A DNA stretch of 64,000 nucleotides from Photobacterium jeanii (GCF_001650345.1 NZ_LVHF01000033.1:372001-436000); one strand, 5' to 3'; positions 26,820-36,221 are shown, counted from the first letter of the stretch. The notes: generated from the letters alone by a model not told the origin. Translations and numbers: made by a program.

Positions 26820-27719
26820 ATGTTGATTACGATGAAAAATGCAACAAAATGGCGCTACCGTACCAGCATGGTATCTGTGTTATTGATGATCATGTCTATC
26901 ACCATGATTGCGGTGAAAGGGCTGAACTGGGGGTTAGATTTTACTGGCGGTGTGGTCACTGAAATACAAGTCGCCCCACAAATTACCAGCAGTGAAATTG
27001 CGCCTTTGATGAAAGCAGCATTGCACCAAGATGTGAATGTTATTGCTGCTGGTGAATCGGGTCGCTGGGTGCTTCGTTACAGTGCGCCTCAAACTGGTGA
27101 TAATGCGCCTGCGATCACTGAAATCTTGGCGCCGCTGAACACCCAAGTCCAAGTGTTGAATACGTCGATTGTTGGTCCTCAAGTGGGGGCTGAATTAGCG
27201 AACCAAGGCGGTATGGCCATTTTAGTCGCTATGCTGTGTATCTTGGGCTACCTCAGCTATCGTTTTGAGTGGCGCTTAGCGTCGGGCTCTCTGTTTGCGT
27301 TGTTCCATGATGTGATCTTCGTTCTGGGCTTTTTCGCGATGACCCAGATGGAATTTAACTTAACCGTGCTGGCGGCGCTATTGGCTATTCTCGGTTACTC
27401 GTTGAATGATTCCATCATCATCGCTGACCGTATCCGTGAAATCTTGATAGCTAAGCCAAATCAAGACACGGCAACTACCAATAACGAAGCAATAGCAGCT
27501 ACTATTTCTCGTACTATGGTGACATCAGGAACCACTTTGATCACAGTGAGTGCGCTGTGGTTATTGGGCGGCGCACCTTTGCAGGGCTTTTCGATTGCGA
27601 TGTTCATCGGGATTGTTACTGGTACATGGTCATCTATTTCGGTGGGTACAACGCTACCAGAATATTTTGGGGTGAAAGCGCAACACTATATGCCTGTGGC
27701 GATTAGTGATGAGCCGTAA
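26820..27719 (+). CDS. secF: SecF2, protein-export membrane protein
   Basis: A 299-residue partner of SecD2. The first helix is followed by the signature GLNWGLDFTGGVVTEIQV near residue 40, a short periplasmic domain, and five helices with the conserved AILGYSLNDSIIIADRIRE near residue 195 (equivalent to the SecD VDTNVLIFERIKD motif) and SGTTLITVSALWLLGG. It starts three bases after the secD2 stop, so both are translated together, and a terminator follows. Under the VemP model both genes rise when Sec export slows, for example at low sodium if this pair uses protons; the ion specificity is not visible here. Confidence 0.92.
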   Translation: MLITMKNATKWRYRTSMVSVLLMIMSITMIAVKGLNWGLDFTGGVVTEIQVAPQITSSEIAPLMKAALHQDVNVIAAGESGRWVLRYSAPQTGDNAPAITEILAPLNTQVQVLNTSIVGPQVGAELANQGGMAILVAMLCILGYLSYRFEWRLASGSLFALFHDVIFVLGFFAMTQMEFNLTVLAALLAILGYSLNDSIIIADRIREILIAKPNQDTATTNNEAIAATISRTMVTSGTTLITVSALWLLGGAPLQGFSIAMFIGIVTGTWSSISVGTTLPEYFGVKAQHYMPVAISDEP

Positions 27720-27747
27720 TGGAATAGTTGCAACTAACTAGTTATCA

Positions 27748-27788
27748 AAAACGCCAAGCTAGATAATCGTCAGCTTGGCGTCTTTTTG
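27748..27788 (+). terminator. Terminator after secF2
   Basis: ACGCCAAGCT and AGCTTGGCGT pair perfectly around an 11-base loop, followed by a T-rich tail. Confidence 0.92.
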
Positions 27789-27967
27789 TATATTCCAAAT
27801 CAAACTAAATGCATTTAATTCTCATCATCTTTTACATGGTATAACTCGGAATTATGAGTCAAACCTAACCCGCCTTTTTTATTGAATATGCAATTTCGTT
27901 GATAATTTGTTCACTCAATTTATAAAAGCTAAAAAAATTATGTGATCTGACGCTAAAGTATTTCGTT

Positions 27968-28080
27968 GCGCCAAGAACTAGAGCAATTACTCTGCTTGGT
28001 GCGCTAGAGACAAAACACTAGGAACCATTACCAGTGGGGCTCATATGAGACTCAACCAGCGATACCTGCTGCCACTCTGG
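27968..28080 (+). other. Structured leader upstream of a chemoreceptor gene, possible RNA element
   Basis: Two modules are seen in the 456-base gap before the chemoreceptor. Module one (27968-28002) is a hairpin, GCGCCAAG / CTTGGTGC enclosing AGAG / CTCT. Module two (28031-28080) looks like a three-way junction: CCAGTGG pairs with CCACTCTGG (one bulge), enclosing CTCATATGAG and CAGC / GCTG. It does not match the c-di-GMP, TPP, glycine or cobalamin riboswitch consensus as I know them. It could be a new leader RNA, an operator array or chance. Confidence 0.35.
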
Positions 28081-28175
28081 ATATAACTATAATTTTAACC
28101 TTGCTGAACAACTGTCAGTAAAGGCTTCCTCTATATTTGTCGACGACTTTCTGCATATTAATAAGGTGTCTCTAA

Positions 28176-29810
28176 GTGATAACTTTTCGTAATTTATCCA
28201 TTGGTAAGAAGATTGCCAGTGTGTTTTCAGCGATCGTATTGGTTTTAATTGGATTTGGTTTCTTCATTAATACTGAGCTGAAAACTGTTCGTGATGGTGT
28301 TGTCAATTTCACTGATTCAACGTTGCCAAGTGTACTTAGCGTTGAAGATATGATGTTCGAGCTGTCTTACGCTCGTCGTACTCAGTACGCAATTCTGACT
28401 TACTCAGAGTTGGATGCGATTCGCTCTCGTATTACTAAAGCGAACGAGCAATACCGTACTGTTGAAAAAATGATGATGGAATACGGCGCTACTGTTGCCT
28501 CGCCTGAAGAACAACGTGTTTTCGATAATATTATGGCGACATGGCGTGCTTATAACCAATCTTTAGCTGGCTTTAATGAAGCGGCAGGACGTGGTGATAT
28601 TGCAACGGCACAGCCAATTTTGGCGGGCACGCTGTCAGAGTTCCAAGCGTTAGAGAAAGCGATGGATGTCTTGCTTGATATGAACTTGGGTTTTGTTGCG
28701 AATAACCGTACTTCTATGCTGGCAAGCGTAAGCAATGTGATCTCCTGGACCATCTTTAGCGTGCTGGGTTTGATTGTCTTTATGGTGTTGATGAACATGT
28801 TGCTGGTTCGCCAAATTTGCCGTCCGCTTAGCTTGGTAATGGCACAGTCACAAGCGATTGCTGGTGGTGATCTTACTCATCGTATTGACCGTGATGAGAT
28901 TGGCCATGATGAGCTAGGTCAGCTTGCTGATACCAGTATTTCTATGCAGATGAACCTACGTAGCTTGATTGAAGAAATCGTTGCGGCGGTAACACAGCTT
29001 AGCTCAGCAGTCGAAGAAGTGAGCGCAGTAGCAGAGCAATCAGCGGCAGGCATGAGCAGCCAACAGAGTGAAATCACTATGGTGGCGACGGCGATGGATC
29101 AAATGAAAGCGACAGTGGCAGAAGTGGCAAGCAATACTGAACTTGCGTCGTCTTCTGCGTCTGAAGCAAGTGTTGAAGCGTCACAAGGTGCGTCTGAAGT
29201 ATCTGATACGATCAAACATATTCAAAGCGCTTCTAGCGAGATTGAAAATGCAGGTGCTTTAGTCGGTCAGCTTGTGAAAGAATCTGAGAACATCAGCATG
29301 GTGGTTGATGTGATCCGTGATATCGCCGAGCAAACTAACTTGCTAGCACTGAACGCAGCGATTGAAGCGGCACGTGCAGGTGAACAAGGTCGCGGTTTTG
29401 CCGTGGTTGCAGATGAAGTGCGTACGCTTGCTGGTCGTACTCAGCAATCAACGGGTGAAATCATTGGTATTATCGAGAAGCTCCAGAAGAGCGCTAACGA
29501 AGCGCGTGAAGCGACTAACGAAAGCTGTACCTTGATCCATTCTTGTGTTGAGCAGAGCCAAAACACGGGTGACAAGATCCAATCAATTGAAACAACGGTT
29601 GGTAAGATTGCAGATATGAGCGTGCAAATTGCAAGTGCATGTAGTGAGCAAGATTCAGTGACAGAAGAGCTAGGTCGTAGCGTGACGAAAATTAACGAAT
29701 CTTCAGCTGAAGTAGTTGAGGGCTCAGGTCACACTACTCAGGCTTGTCATGAACTAAGCCAACTGGCGGTGAACCTACAGCAAGCAATGACGCGTTTTCG
29801 TATTGTATAA
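28176..29810 (+). CDS. Methyl-accepting chemotaxis protein
   Basis: A 544-residue transmembrane chemoreceptor. Helix one lies near residues 13-29, followed by a four-helix-bundle periplasmic sensor, helix two near 190-212 and a HAMP linker (ending near MNLRSLI). The cytoplasmic tip shows the highly conserved hairpin [20 protein letters not shown] plus [20 protein letters not shown] at about residues 385-425, which binds CheA and CheW. There is no C-terminal pentapeptide for CheR docking. The start is a GTG with AAGGTG upstream. It stands alone before a terminator; the ligand is not deducible. Confidence 0.93.
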   Translation: MITFRNLSIGKKIASVFSAIVLVLIGFGFFINTELKTVRDGVVNFTDSTLPSVLSVEDMMFELSYARRTQYAILTYSELDAIRSRITKANEQYRTVEKMMMEYGATVASPEEQRVFDNIMATWRAYNQSLAGFNEAAGRGDIATAQPILAGTLSEFQALEKAMDVLLDMNLGFVANNRTSMLASVSNVISWTIFSVLGLIVFMVLMNMLLVRQICRPLSLVMAQSQAIAGGDLTHRIDRDEIGHDELGQLADTSISMQMNLRSLIEEIVAAVTQLSSAVEEVSAVAEQSAAGMSSQQSEITMVATAMDQMKATVAEVASNTELASSSASEASVEASQGASEVSDTIKHIQSASSEIENAGALVGQLVKESENISMVVDVIRDIAEQTNLLALNAAIEAARAGEQGRGFAVVADEVRTLAGRTQQSTGEIIGIIEKLQKSANEAREATNESCTLIHSCVEQSQNTGDKIQSIETTVGKIADMSVQIASACSEQDSVTEELGRSVTKINESSAEVVEGSGHTTQACHELSQLAVNLQQAMTRFRIV

Positions 29811-29830
29811 GCCGTAGAAATCATGATGAG

Positions 29831-29858
29831 AGGGTGAGCATAATGCTCACCCTTTTTT
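29831..29858 (+). terminator. Terminator after the chemoreceptor
   Basis: AGGGTGAGCA and TGCTCACCCT pair around a two- to four-base loop and are followed by a T run. Confidence 0.93.
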
Positions 29859-29928
29859 GTATCTAAAGAATGTCAGTTTGGTTGAGCATCACCTTTATCG
29901 TCATCGCTTATTGCTAAAGGCTTTCATG

Positions 29929-29976
29929 CTTTGGCTTTGGCTTTGGCTTTGGCTTTGGCTTTGGCTTTGGCTTTGA
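29929..29976. repeat. Tandem hexanucleotide repeat (CTTTGG), seven perfect copies
   Basis: CTTTGG is repeated seven times without change from 29929 to 29970, followed by one CTTTGA copy. It lies in the 371-base gap between the chemoreceptor terminator and the next gene, about 205 bases before that gene's start. Such short tandem repeats can change copy number by replication slippage. Nothing else is seen in the gap apart from likely promoter sequence. Confidence 0.95.
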
Positions 29977-30181
29977 CTTGGGTTTGGGGACAAAAGGCAA
30001 AAAGTGTCACTTGTTGCAGATAGGTTCGCAAAATAAGACAACAAATAACCTCAATCGCAAAATGCACATAGTCAGCACGGTGCTTCTGTCTTTTTTGCTA
30101 GTAAATCAGGTAAATAAAAACAGGCATTGTCCTTGCTTGCACTTTCTTATCTTTCATTGATTCATGGCAGAGGACGGCAAT

Positions 30182-30880
30182 ATGCATTTATCTGATATGA
30201 AAATTAACCATAAAATTACGCAGTATGTGGAATCGCAAATTCAGCGATTGAAGTCGTCCACTGCGGAAAAACAGCCTTGCTCACAATTGCCTTACCAGCA
30301 AGGACCTCAAGTGATGTTGCAGATCTTGCAACAGTACCAATCCGGTTTAAAAGCGATAAGTTGTTTGCTTGAACACGGCTTTGTGGCGCAAACGCGTGGT
30401 ATTTTCCAAACCTTGGGGGATGACTATGAAGATATTATTTTCTTAAGTTTGCCTTGTTTGGATGGAGAGCTCACAGCACTTCATAAAGCCTACTTAAAAG
30501 GCGTGACGAATAACGAGTGTCAGGCATGTTACAGCCCGGTTTCTCGTTGTGAAATACGTAGTACGATCAAGCAGGCAAAAACCATCAATCACAATGTGTT
30601 TCAGCTCTACCCTAAGAAACAAGCTTTACAAGTATTGCGACCACAAGGAAGTAAACCTTGCTCTGCAACGCTAGCGGTATCCTTACATCGTTATTACGCC
30701 CACAAAGCGCTATTGCTAGCAATGTTGACTGCCAAAGTGAGCGGTGTGGAAGAGGTGATGCGAGCGTGTTTGAATTATCGCGCTCATTTGGAGATGAGCG
30801 ATGAGCTGTTGTGGCAGCGCGATATAGAAGAACATCGTGAAGCGCCAACAAAAGTGACGCCACAATATGCTTCTGCATAA
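30182..30880 (+). CDS. Uncharacterised cytoplasmic protein, possibly DUF5677-like
   Basis: 232 residues with no signal peptide or membrane segment. I do not recognise the family securely. Visible features are a segment QYQSGLKAISCLLEHGFVAQ and a following TRGIFQTLGDDYEDIIFLSL, which loosely resemble DUF5677 proteins, plus cysteine pairs (NECQACYSP, SRCEIR) that could bind a metal. The ATG at 30182 was chosen because GAGGA lies about ten bases before it; an ATG six codons upstream lacks a ribosome site. A terminator follows. Lies between a chemoreceptor and metC without evident link to either. Confidence 0.6.
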   Translation: MHLSDMKINHKITQYVESQIQRLKSSTAEKQPCSQLPYQQGPQVMLQILQQYQSGLKAISCLLEHGFVAQTRGIFQTLGDDYEDIIFLSLPCLDGELTALHKAYLKGVTNNECQACYSPVSRCEIRSTIKQAKTINHNVFQLYPKKQALQVLRPQGSKPCSATLAVSLHRYYAHKALLLAMLTAKVSGVEEVMRACLNYRAHLEMSDELLWQRDIEEHREAPTKVTPQYASA

Positions 30881-30901
30881 GACAGATAACTGATGAACTT
30901 T

Positions 30902-30925
30902 AACGGCGCGAATGAGCGCCGTTTT
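30902..30925 (+). terminator. Terminator before metC
   Basis: AACGGCGC and GCGCCGTT pair around six to eight bases, with TTTT following. Confidence 0.8.
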
Positions 30926-31016
30926 AGTTGGTGGCTTTGGCTTTCTTCTATGGTAAGTTGAGTAGCATCAAGTTTGACTTTGTAATATTCAATCAGCCTA
31001 AGGAAGTGAATCATTC

Positions 31017-32207
31017 ATGGAAAAGAAAGCCTTGGATACTCGTATTGTCACAGCGGGTCGTGATAAAAAATGGACCCAAAAACTGGTGAATACGCCAGTG
31101 AGTCGTGCTTCGACCATAGTGTTTGATAGTGTGGCTGATATGAAAGCCGCCACTAAGAATCGCATGAATAAAGCGCTTTTCTATGGTCGTCGTGGCACCA
31201 ATACCCATTTTGCTTTTCAAGAAGCCATGGTTGAGCTCGAAGGCGGGGTAGGTTGTGCTCTGTATCCTTGTGGGACGGCGGCAATTAGTAATGCGATTCT
31301 CTCGTTTGTAAAGTCGGGTGATCATATTTTGATGGTCGATGGGGCTTATGAGCCAACCCGCAACTTCTGCGATACCATCCTTGCCAATATGGGGGTTGAG
31401 ACCACTTACTACGATCCTATGATCGGAGAAGGAATCCGTGAGTTGATCAGACCCAACACCAGCGTGTTGTTCTTGGAGTCACCTTGTTCAATCACGATGG
31501 AAGTTCAAGATGTACCCACTTTAGCGCGTATTGCTCACGAACAAGATATTGTGGTGATGTTGGATAACACCTGGGCGTCACCTATTAATTTCCAGCCGTT
31601 TGAACACGGTGTTGATATATCGGTGCAAGCGGCAACCAAATACATTGTGGGCCACTCGGATGTGATGCTAGGAACAGCAACTGCTAACGAGCGCTGTTGG
31701 GATCGTCTGCGCGAATACAGTTATCTCATGGGACAATGCGCTTCTCCTGATGATGTTTACCTCGCAACGCGTGGCCTACGTACGCTAGGTGTGCGCATGC
31801 GCCAGCATGAAGAAAATGCACTGAAAGTCGCTAAGTGGCTGGCAGCGCGTGAGGAAGTTGATCATGTCCGTCATCCAGCATTGCCAAGCTGTGAAGGTCA
31901 CGAATTCTTCAAGCGTGATTTCAAAGGCTCCAATGGCTTATTTTCCTTGGTACTGAATCGAGGCAATACCGAAGCACTGACCGCCATGCTAGATGGAATG
32001 AAACATTTTGGTATGGGCTATTCGTGGGGCGGCTTTGAGAGCCTGATTTTAGCGAATGAAAACATCAATAGCCTTCGTACGGCAACGCAAAAAGAGTTTG
32101 CTGGCCCTATGTTACGACTTCATATTGGCCTGGAAGATACCGACGATTTGATCCGCGATCTTGAGCTTGGATTTGAGCGCTTTAATGAAGTGCTGAAAAA
32201 CACGTAA
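31017..32207 (+). CDS. metC: Cystathionine beta-lyase
   Basis: A 396-residue PLP enzyme of the Cys/Met-metabolism family. The PLP lysine is Lys208 in QAATKYIVGHSD, with the phosphate-binding region in YPCGTAAISNA and the aspartate in MLDNTWASP. FYGRRGTNTHF near the N-terminus and GMGYSWGGFESL near residue 340 are typical of MetC rather than MetB. It cleaves cystathionine to homocysteine, pyruvate and ammonia in methionine synthesis. AAGGAAG gives a good ribosome site. No clear MetJ operator repeats were seen upstream, so control is not evident. A terminator follows. Confidence 0.93.
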   Translation: MEKKALDTRIVTAGRDKKWTQKLVNTPVSRASTIVFDSVADMKAATKNRMNKALFYGRRGTNTHFAFQEAMVELEGGVGCALYPCGTAAISNAILSFVKSGDHILMVDGAYEPTRNFCDTILANMGVETTYYDPMIGEGIRELIRPNTSVLFLESPCSITMEVQDVPTLARIAHEQDIVVMLDNTWASPINFQPFEHGVDISVQAATKYIVGHSDVMLGTATANERCWDRLREYSYLMGQCASPDDVYLATRGLRTLGVRMRQHEENALKVAKWLAAREEVDHVRHPALPSCEGHEFFKRDFKGSNGLFSLVLNRGNTEALTAMLDGMKHFGMGYSWGGFESLILANENINSLRTATQKEFAGPMLRLHIGLEDTDDLIRDLELGFERFNEVLKNT

Positions 32208-32251
32208 TCGCAGCGAGATCCCGCAACGAAATTACATGATTCGCATGTTGG

Positions 32252-32278
32252 AAGGCTGCCGCAAGGTGGCCTTTTTTG
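32252..32278 (+). terminator. Terminator after metC
   Basis: AAGGCTGCC pairs with GGTGGCCTT (two G-U pairs) around a short GCAA loop, followed by TTTTT. Confidence 0.85.
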
Positions 32279-32377
32279 TTGATGGCGTTCAGAGATTGAA
32301 GGATATGAAGCGGGTCACACCTAAGATGCTAATTTGGTATAAGCTTAAAAGGTTGATTTCATGGAGAAGGAGCCAGT

Positions 32378-32731
32378 ATGCAACAAACTAAAGCAGTGTG
32401 GTTGGTGTGTGCGATTGCGGCCGTGGGTTTATCAGGATGTACCAATAGCGAGATGAGTAACATAGATACAGGTCTCGATAACTATCAGTTTTTACCTGAT
32501 GAGTACGATGTCGAAACTGAATATGACAGTATTTACTATTATGGTTTCAATCAAGGATGTGCGTTAAAAACGTATCGTGATACGAGCGGACGTTTACCTG
32601 TCTCTGTGGATCCAACACTCGAAGGTCGTAGTAGTAAATATAGTGATGGGGTTGAAGCGGGGAAAAAAGCCTGCGCAGATGGTGTGCCAAGAACAATTCC
32701 AGAATATTTATCAAATAACAGCAGCCAATAA
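32378..32731 (+). CDS. Small lipoprotein of unknown function
   Basis: 117 residues with a lipoprotein signal: positively charged start, hydrophobic VWLVCAIAAVGLSG and the lipobox LSGC with Cys at residue 21. The mature part is acidic, with a Tyr-rich stretch (YDSIYYYGFNQGCAL) and two further cysteines that could pair. No known domain is recognised. AAGGAGCC upstream of the ATG is a good ribosome site. A bidirectional terminator follows. Likely sits on the inner leaflet of the outer membrane because the residue after the lipid Cys is Thr, not Asp. Confidence 0.75.
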   Translation: MQQTKAVWLVCAIAAVGLSGCTNSEMSNIDTGLDNYQFLPDEYDVETEYDSIYYYGFNQGCALKTYRDTSGRLPVSVDPTLEGRSSKYSDGVEAGKKACADGVPRTIPEYLSNNSSQ

Positions 32732-32778
32732 TTGCGAAGATATTTCGTGGTGCTTTTTTGCATTTGTTAGACAAAATA

Positions 32779-32812
32779 AAAAGAGAGCCGATTAATATCG
32801 ACTCTCTTTTTG
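32779..32812. terminator. Bidirectional terminator between two small genes
   Basis: AAGAGAG and CTCTCTT, plus inner CGAT / ATCG, pair and are flanked by A and T runs on both sides. Confidence 0.88.
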
Positions 32813-32859
32813 GCTTATTAATTGAGCACTTAAAGGTATTGCATGAAATTGTATGAATT

Positions 32860-33144
32860 TTATGCAGCTTCGCTTTCAATCATTGAGCTTACTTTACCGT
32901 TAATAAAGTTAACGGGTACCGCCATAGAAACTTCGGGTAACAGCAGATGAGGCGTGAAGGCATCATGTTCGATGGGTTGTACTACAAGATGTAGATGGGC
33001 ATCTAAGATGCTCTTAAGCTTACTAACACTGATAATGCCGCCACCATCAATTTCCTTGTAGCAATCATTCTCAGAGAAAACCCAACAAACAATAGGTGAT
33101 TGCAGTCTGTCTAACTGTTCGATAAAGGCGGTGATGTTTTTCAT
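32860..33144 (-). CDS. Uncharacterised small protein
   Basis: 94 residues, cytoplasmic, no signal peptide or membrane segment. No family is recognised. It begins MKNITAFIEQLDRLQSP with AAAAGGAC upstream as a reasonable ribosome site, and its codon use looks like that of the neighbours, which supports a real gene. It is convergent with the lipoprotein gene and shares its terminator. The 255-base gap upstream (33145-33399) is A/T-rich and holds only presumed divergent promoters. Confidence 0.55.
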   Translation of the reverse strand: MKNITAFIEQLDRLQSPIVCWVFSENDCYKEIDGGGIISVSKLKSILDAHLHLVVQPIEHDAFTPHLLLPEVSMAVPVNFINGKVSSMIESEAA

Positions 33145-33399
33145 AAAAGTCCTTTTTTACCATCAATAATTTATGTATTGATATTTAGACATTATGGAAG
33201 GAGATTTAAATTTAGCAAATAAAAAACACCATTAATACTGCGATCTGTGAACAGAGCACGATAGAAAGTCAAATTAGTTAGCATTATATTTACTGAACTA
33301 ATTTAATATATGTAAATAATTGCTATTTCCTTTTGTTTATAAAGGAAATATAACAAAACAGTTAATATAGACATTGTTGGTTATGGAACAGTTACTGTT

Positions 33400-33993
33400 A
33401 TGGAAAATATCATTTGTGGATGGGCGCAACATCATGAGTTAGAAAAAATCTACCACGATAACGAGTGGGGGATACCTATTTATGATGATCTAACCTTATT
33501 TGAATTTGTCACTCTTGAAGGTGCTCAAGCTGGCTTGAGTTGGCTAACAGTTCTGAAGAAACGAGAGCAGTATCGGGCCGCATTTCGTGATTACGATTTG
33601 GCATGGTTAGCACAGCAAGATGAAACCATGGTTGAAAGTATCATTCAGCAGTTTGATGTGATCAAACACAGAGGGAAAATCGCTTCGGTGTTTGGCAATG
33701 CGCGTGCTGCATTATCTTTGCAGCAAGAGTATGGATCGTTAGCTAAGGCACTGTGGCAGTTTGTTGAGCATAAGCCAATGAACAATCGCTGGACATCAGT
33801 TTCAGAAGTACCCACATCGACCGAGCAATCAAAAGCGATGAGCCGTTTTTTAAAGAAACGAGGGTTTAAGTTTGTTGGGGAAACAATTTGTTATGCCTTT
33901 ATGCAAGCAACAGGCATGGTGAATGATCATGTGGTGAATTGTTCTTGTTATCAAAAAGTCATCAGTGCCCAAAAACAACCTGTTGACTGGTAA
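33400..33993 (+). CDS. tag: 3-methyladenine DNA glycosylase I
   Basis: A 197-residue base-excision repair enzyme. The start ICGWAQHHELEKIYHDNEWG and the segment FEFVTLEGAQAGLSWLTVLK are typical of Tag. The structural zinc site is formed by Cys6 (CGWA), a nearby His in YHDNEWG and the C-terminal His/Cys pair in NDHVVNCSC. It removes 3-methyladenine from alkylated DNA in the cytoplasm. A CDF transporter gene follows after 90 bases on the same strand; a shared transcript is possible but they have no obvious functional link. Confidence 0.93.
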   Translation: MENIICGWAQHHELEKIYHDNEWGIPIYDDLTLFEFVTLEGAQAGLSWLTVLKKREQYRAAFRDYDLAWLAQQDETMVESIIQQFDVIKHRGKIASVFGNARAALSLQQEYGSLAKALWQFVEHKPMNNRWTSVSEVPTSTEQSKAMSRFLKKRGFKFVGETICYAFMQATGMVNDHVVNCSCYQKVISAQKQPVDW

Positions 33994-34083
33994 GCAAGAT
34001 TAAGAGAATAGTGGTAATTTTCTGCCATTCATGTGCCTATTTGGTATTATCGTCGCACTACTAATTAATAATTTGAGAATGTT

Positions 34084-35034
34084 ATGTCAGATCAGCCTGT
34101 AAAACTGATCCAAAAGGCAACTTGGGTTGGTTCGATTGCCAACGTCGCCCTGGCTATAGTCAAGATCACTGTGGGTAAAATCACAGGTAGTCAGGCTTTG
34201 GTTGCCGATGGTGTTCACAGTTTCTCAGACCTTGTTACCGATACTGCTATTTTGATCGGTTCACGCTATTGGACAGCGCCAGCAGATAAAGGTCACCCAT
34301 ACGGTCACGGACGATTTGAAACTCTTACTAATATTTTCATCGGTGTTTTGCTTGCCGCTGTCGGTTTAGGCATAGGCTGGGATTCTATCAGCAGCATTGG
34401 GCATGAGCAGACCACCACGCCGGGAATGTTAGCTTTTGTCGCTGCTGTCGCCTCGATTTTAGTGAAAGAGGTGTTGTATCGCTGGACGTTAATTCAAGCG
34501 AAGAAAATCAATAGCCGTGCGCTGTATGCCAATGCTTGGCACCATAGATCTGATGCCTTGAGTTCATTGCCTGTCGCCATAGCAGTGATTGCTAACTGGG
34601 TGGTACCGGATCTTCACTATTTGGATCAGGTCGCAGCATTATTAGTTACTGCGATGATCTTAAAAGCGGCGTTCGAGATTCTATGGCCTGCGATTTGGGA
34701 ACTGACTGAAGCAGAGGCGGATACCGAGCTGGAAAGCCAGATTCAGCAATATGCGGATGAAGACCCTGATATTCGCGAAGTACATGCTATCCGTAGCCGC
34801 CGTACTGGTAGCAGTATTCTACTGGACTTCCACTTATTGGTTGACCCAGAAATGAGTGTAGATCGCGCTCATACCATTGCTGAAAACTTCAAAAGTCACA
34901 TTTTGAAGCAAATTGAAGAAGTGGTAGATGTGATCATTCACATTGAACCTTACACATGCGCTGAGCGAGTGATGAACCCATGCTGTGAAGGTACTTGTGA
35001 TGATAGCGGTGAACAAGGTAATAAGAGCGAATAG
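34084..35034 (+). CDS. Cation diffusion facilitator (divalent metal/H+ antiporter)
   Basis: A 316-residue inner-membrane CDF protein with six helices. The metal site is visible as DGVHSFSDLVTD in helix 2 (HXXXD) and HHRSDALSS in helix 5 (HXXXD), the pattern common to Zn/Fe/Mn-type transporters. The cytoplasmic C-terminal domain includes VHAIRSRRTGSSILLDFHLLVD and VDVIIHIEP. The extreme C-terminus is cysteine-rich (CAERVMNPCCEGTC), unusual for this family and likely an added metal-binding tail. Exports Zn, Fe or Mn; sequence does not decide. A terminator follows. Confidence 0.87.
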   Translation: MSDQPVKLIQKATWVGSIANVALAIVKITVGKITGSQALVADGVHSFSDLVTDTAILIGSRYWTAPADKGHPYGHGRFETLTNIFIGVLLAAVGLGIGWDSISSIGHEQTTTPGMLAFVAAVASILVKEVLYRWTLIQAKKINSRALYANAWHHRSDALSSLPVAIAVIANWVVPDLHYLDQVAALLVTAMILKAAFEILWPAIWELTEAEADTELESQIQQYADEDPDIREVHAIRSRRTGSSILLDFHLLVDPEMSVDRAHTIAENFKSHILKQIEEVVDVIIHIEPYTCAERVMNPCCEGTCDDSGEQGNKSE

Positions 35035-35080
35035 TAATTTGAATTAAGCGCTCGCTTATCATTATTCACTTCAATCAAGA

Positions 35081-35106
35081 ACGTCAGCTTTTGCTGGCGT
35101 TTTTTT
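35081..35106 (+). terminator. Terminator after the CDF transporter
   Basis: ACGTCAGC and GCTGGCGT pair around TTTT (one G-U), followed by six T. Confidence 0.9.
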
Positions 35107-35283
35107 ATGCCATAGGTAAGGGAGTGATTAAGGCTTACTGGAATCTCTTTACGGTAGTCAGTGGTTTCTCACGATTGGGATAACTTTAAGAGTAAGTGCT
35201 AGATTCTCAAACATAAGATGCTGTTTAGATTTGAAGATTGACTAGGATCTATGTAGGGCTGTTGCCAAATAAGGAGCTGAGCT

Positions 35284-35670
35284 ATGCCACTGATCCGTAT
35301 TAAGTCACTACCTTTCACGCAAGAAGTACCTATTCCTCAAGTGCTCAATAGTTTATCTCAAGCTGTTTCAGCCGCGACTGATATAGAGCCTCATCATATT
35401 ATGCTGACATGGGAGTACTTAGCTCCGGGGCATTATGTGCATTCGGGTAAAGCGGTTCATCATCAGCCTATTAATACTCATCCTCTCATTATTGACTTAA
35501 TCGCACCAAGCTTTAACACCGAACAGCAGATTGCCTCTATGCTAGAGTTAATTGCGAATACTTTGGCTGAGCAAGTCCCAACAGCAAAAAACAACATCTT
35601 TATTAACTTTACGCCAGCTTATAGTGATGGTGTGTATGATAGCGGGCAAGTGGTTGAATGGGATGATTAA
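35284..35670 (+). CDS. Tautomerase-superfamily protein (DUF1904-like)
   Basis: A 128-residue cytoplasmic protein. After removal of Met it begins with Pro (PLIRIKSLPF), the catalytic proline of the tautomerase superfamily. The length and the segment VQEVP-type strand followed by HHIMLTWEYL resemble DUF1904 proteins. The natural substrate is unknown. AAGGAGC supports the start. It stands alone; the 249-base gap before it and the 180-base gap after it hold nothing I can name. Confidence 0.7.
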   Translation: MPLIRIKSLPFTQEVPIPQVLNSLSQAVSAATDIEPHHIMLTWEYLAPGHYVHSGKAVHHQPINTHPLIIDLIAPSFNTEQQIASMLELIANTLAEQVPTAKNNIFINFTPAYSDGVYDSGQVVEWDD

Positions 35671-35852
35671 ATTTATTGGTTGAACTGTAATTATGAGTAA
35701 ACTTGGACTCAAAATTTAATATGTTTGATGAATGACATTGCACATAAATAAACTTTATTGTGATAGAAAGAAGATTTAATGGCTTTTGATATTTTAATTT
35801 AAGATTTTAAGAGTAAGATGCTTGGTTTGTTGTTAAATCTACTTGTATTCTT

Positions 35853-36206
35853 ATGGTTCAATTTTTATCTTCTTTACCTCCGATGATCCCACTCGGCATC
35901 GCGATTGTGTGTGAGGTTATCGCAACCAGCTTGCTGCCACGGACAGAGCAGTTCACGAAGTTAGGTTTAACTGCTGTCGTTCTTCTTTGTTATGCGGTCG
36001 CTTTCTTTATGTTGTCGGTGACTGTTCGTACTATGCCTGTTGGTGTCGCTTACGCTATTTGGTGTGGTGCCGGTATAGTGTTGGTTGCCATGCTGGGATG
36101 GATGTTCTCTGGGCAATACCTTGATAAATTCGCTGTACTGGGTATTAGCTTGATCATGGCGGGCACGATTATCATTAACGTATTTTCAAAATCGGTCGCG
36201 CACTGA
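35853..36206 (+). CDS. Small multidrug-resistance (SMR) efflux protein
   Basis: 117 residues with four membrane helices. The essential glutamate lies in GIAIVCEVIATSLL in helix 1, corresponding to Glu14 of EmrE, and YAIWCGAGIVLVAMLGW is the conserved helix-3 signature of the quaternary-ammonium pump group. It exchanges protons for cationic drugs as a dual-topology dimer. No good ribosome site was seen for the ATG at 35853; an in-frame ATG at 35883 would leave the Glu ten residues from the start and is possible. A 9-pair inverted repeat follows the gene. Confidence 0.88.
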   Translation: MVQFLSSLPPMIPLGIAIVCEVIATSLLPRTEQFTKLGLTAVVLLCYAVAFFMLSVTVRTMPVGVAYAIWCGAGIVLVAMLGWMFSGQYLDKFAVLGISLIMAGTIIINVFSKSVAH

Positions 36207-36221
36207 TTATTCCTGTACAGC

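Noticed and set aside
27968..28080. Known riboswitch (c-di-GMP, TPP, glycine or cobalamin) before the chemoreceptor
   Set aside because: The conserved sequence blocks of those classes are absent; only generic stems are seen.
29929..29976. CRISPR array or protein-coding repeat
   Set aside because: The units are only six bases with no spacers, and no open frame with a start signal uses them.
30881..31016. MetJ operator before metC
   Set aside because: No run of AGACGTCT-like boxes is present.
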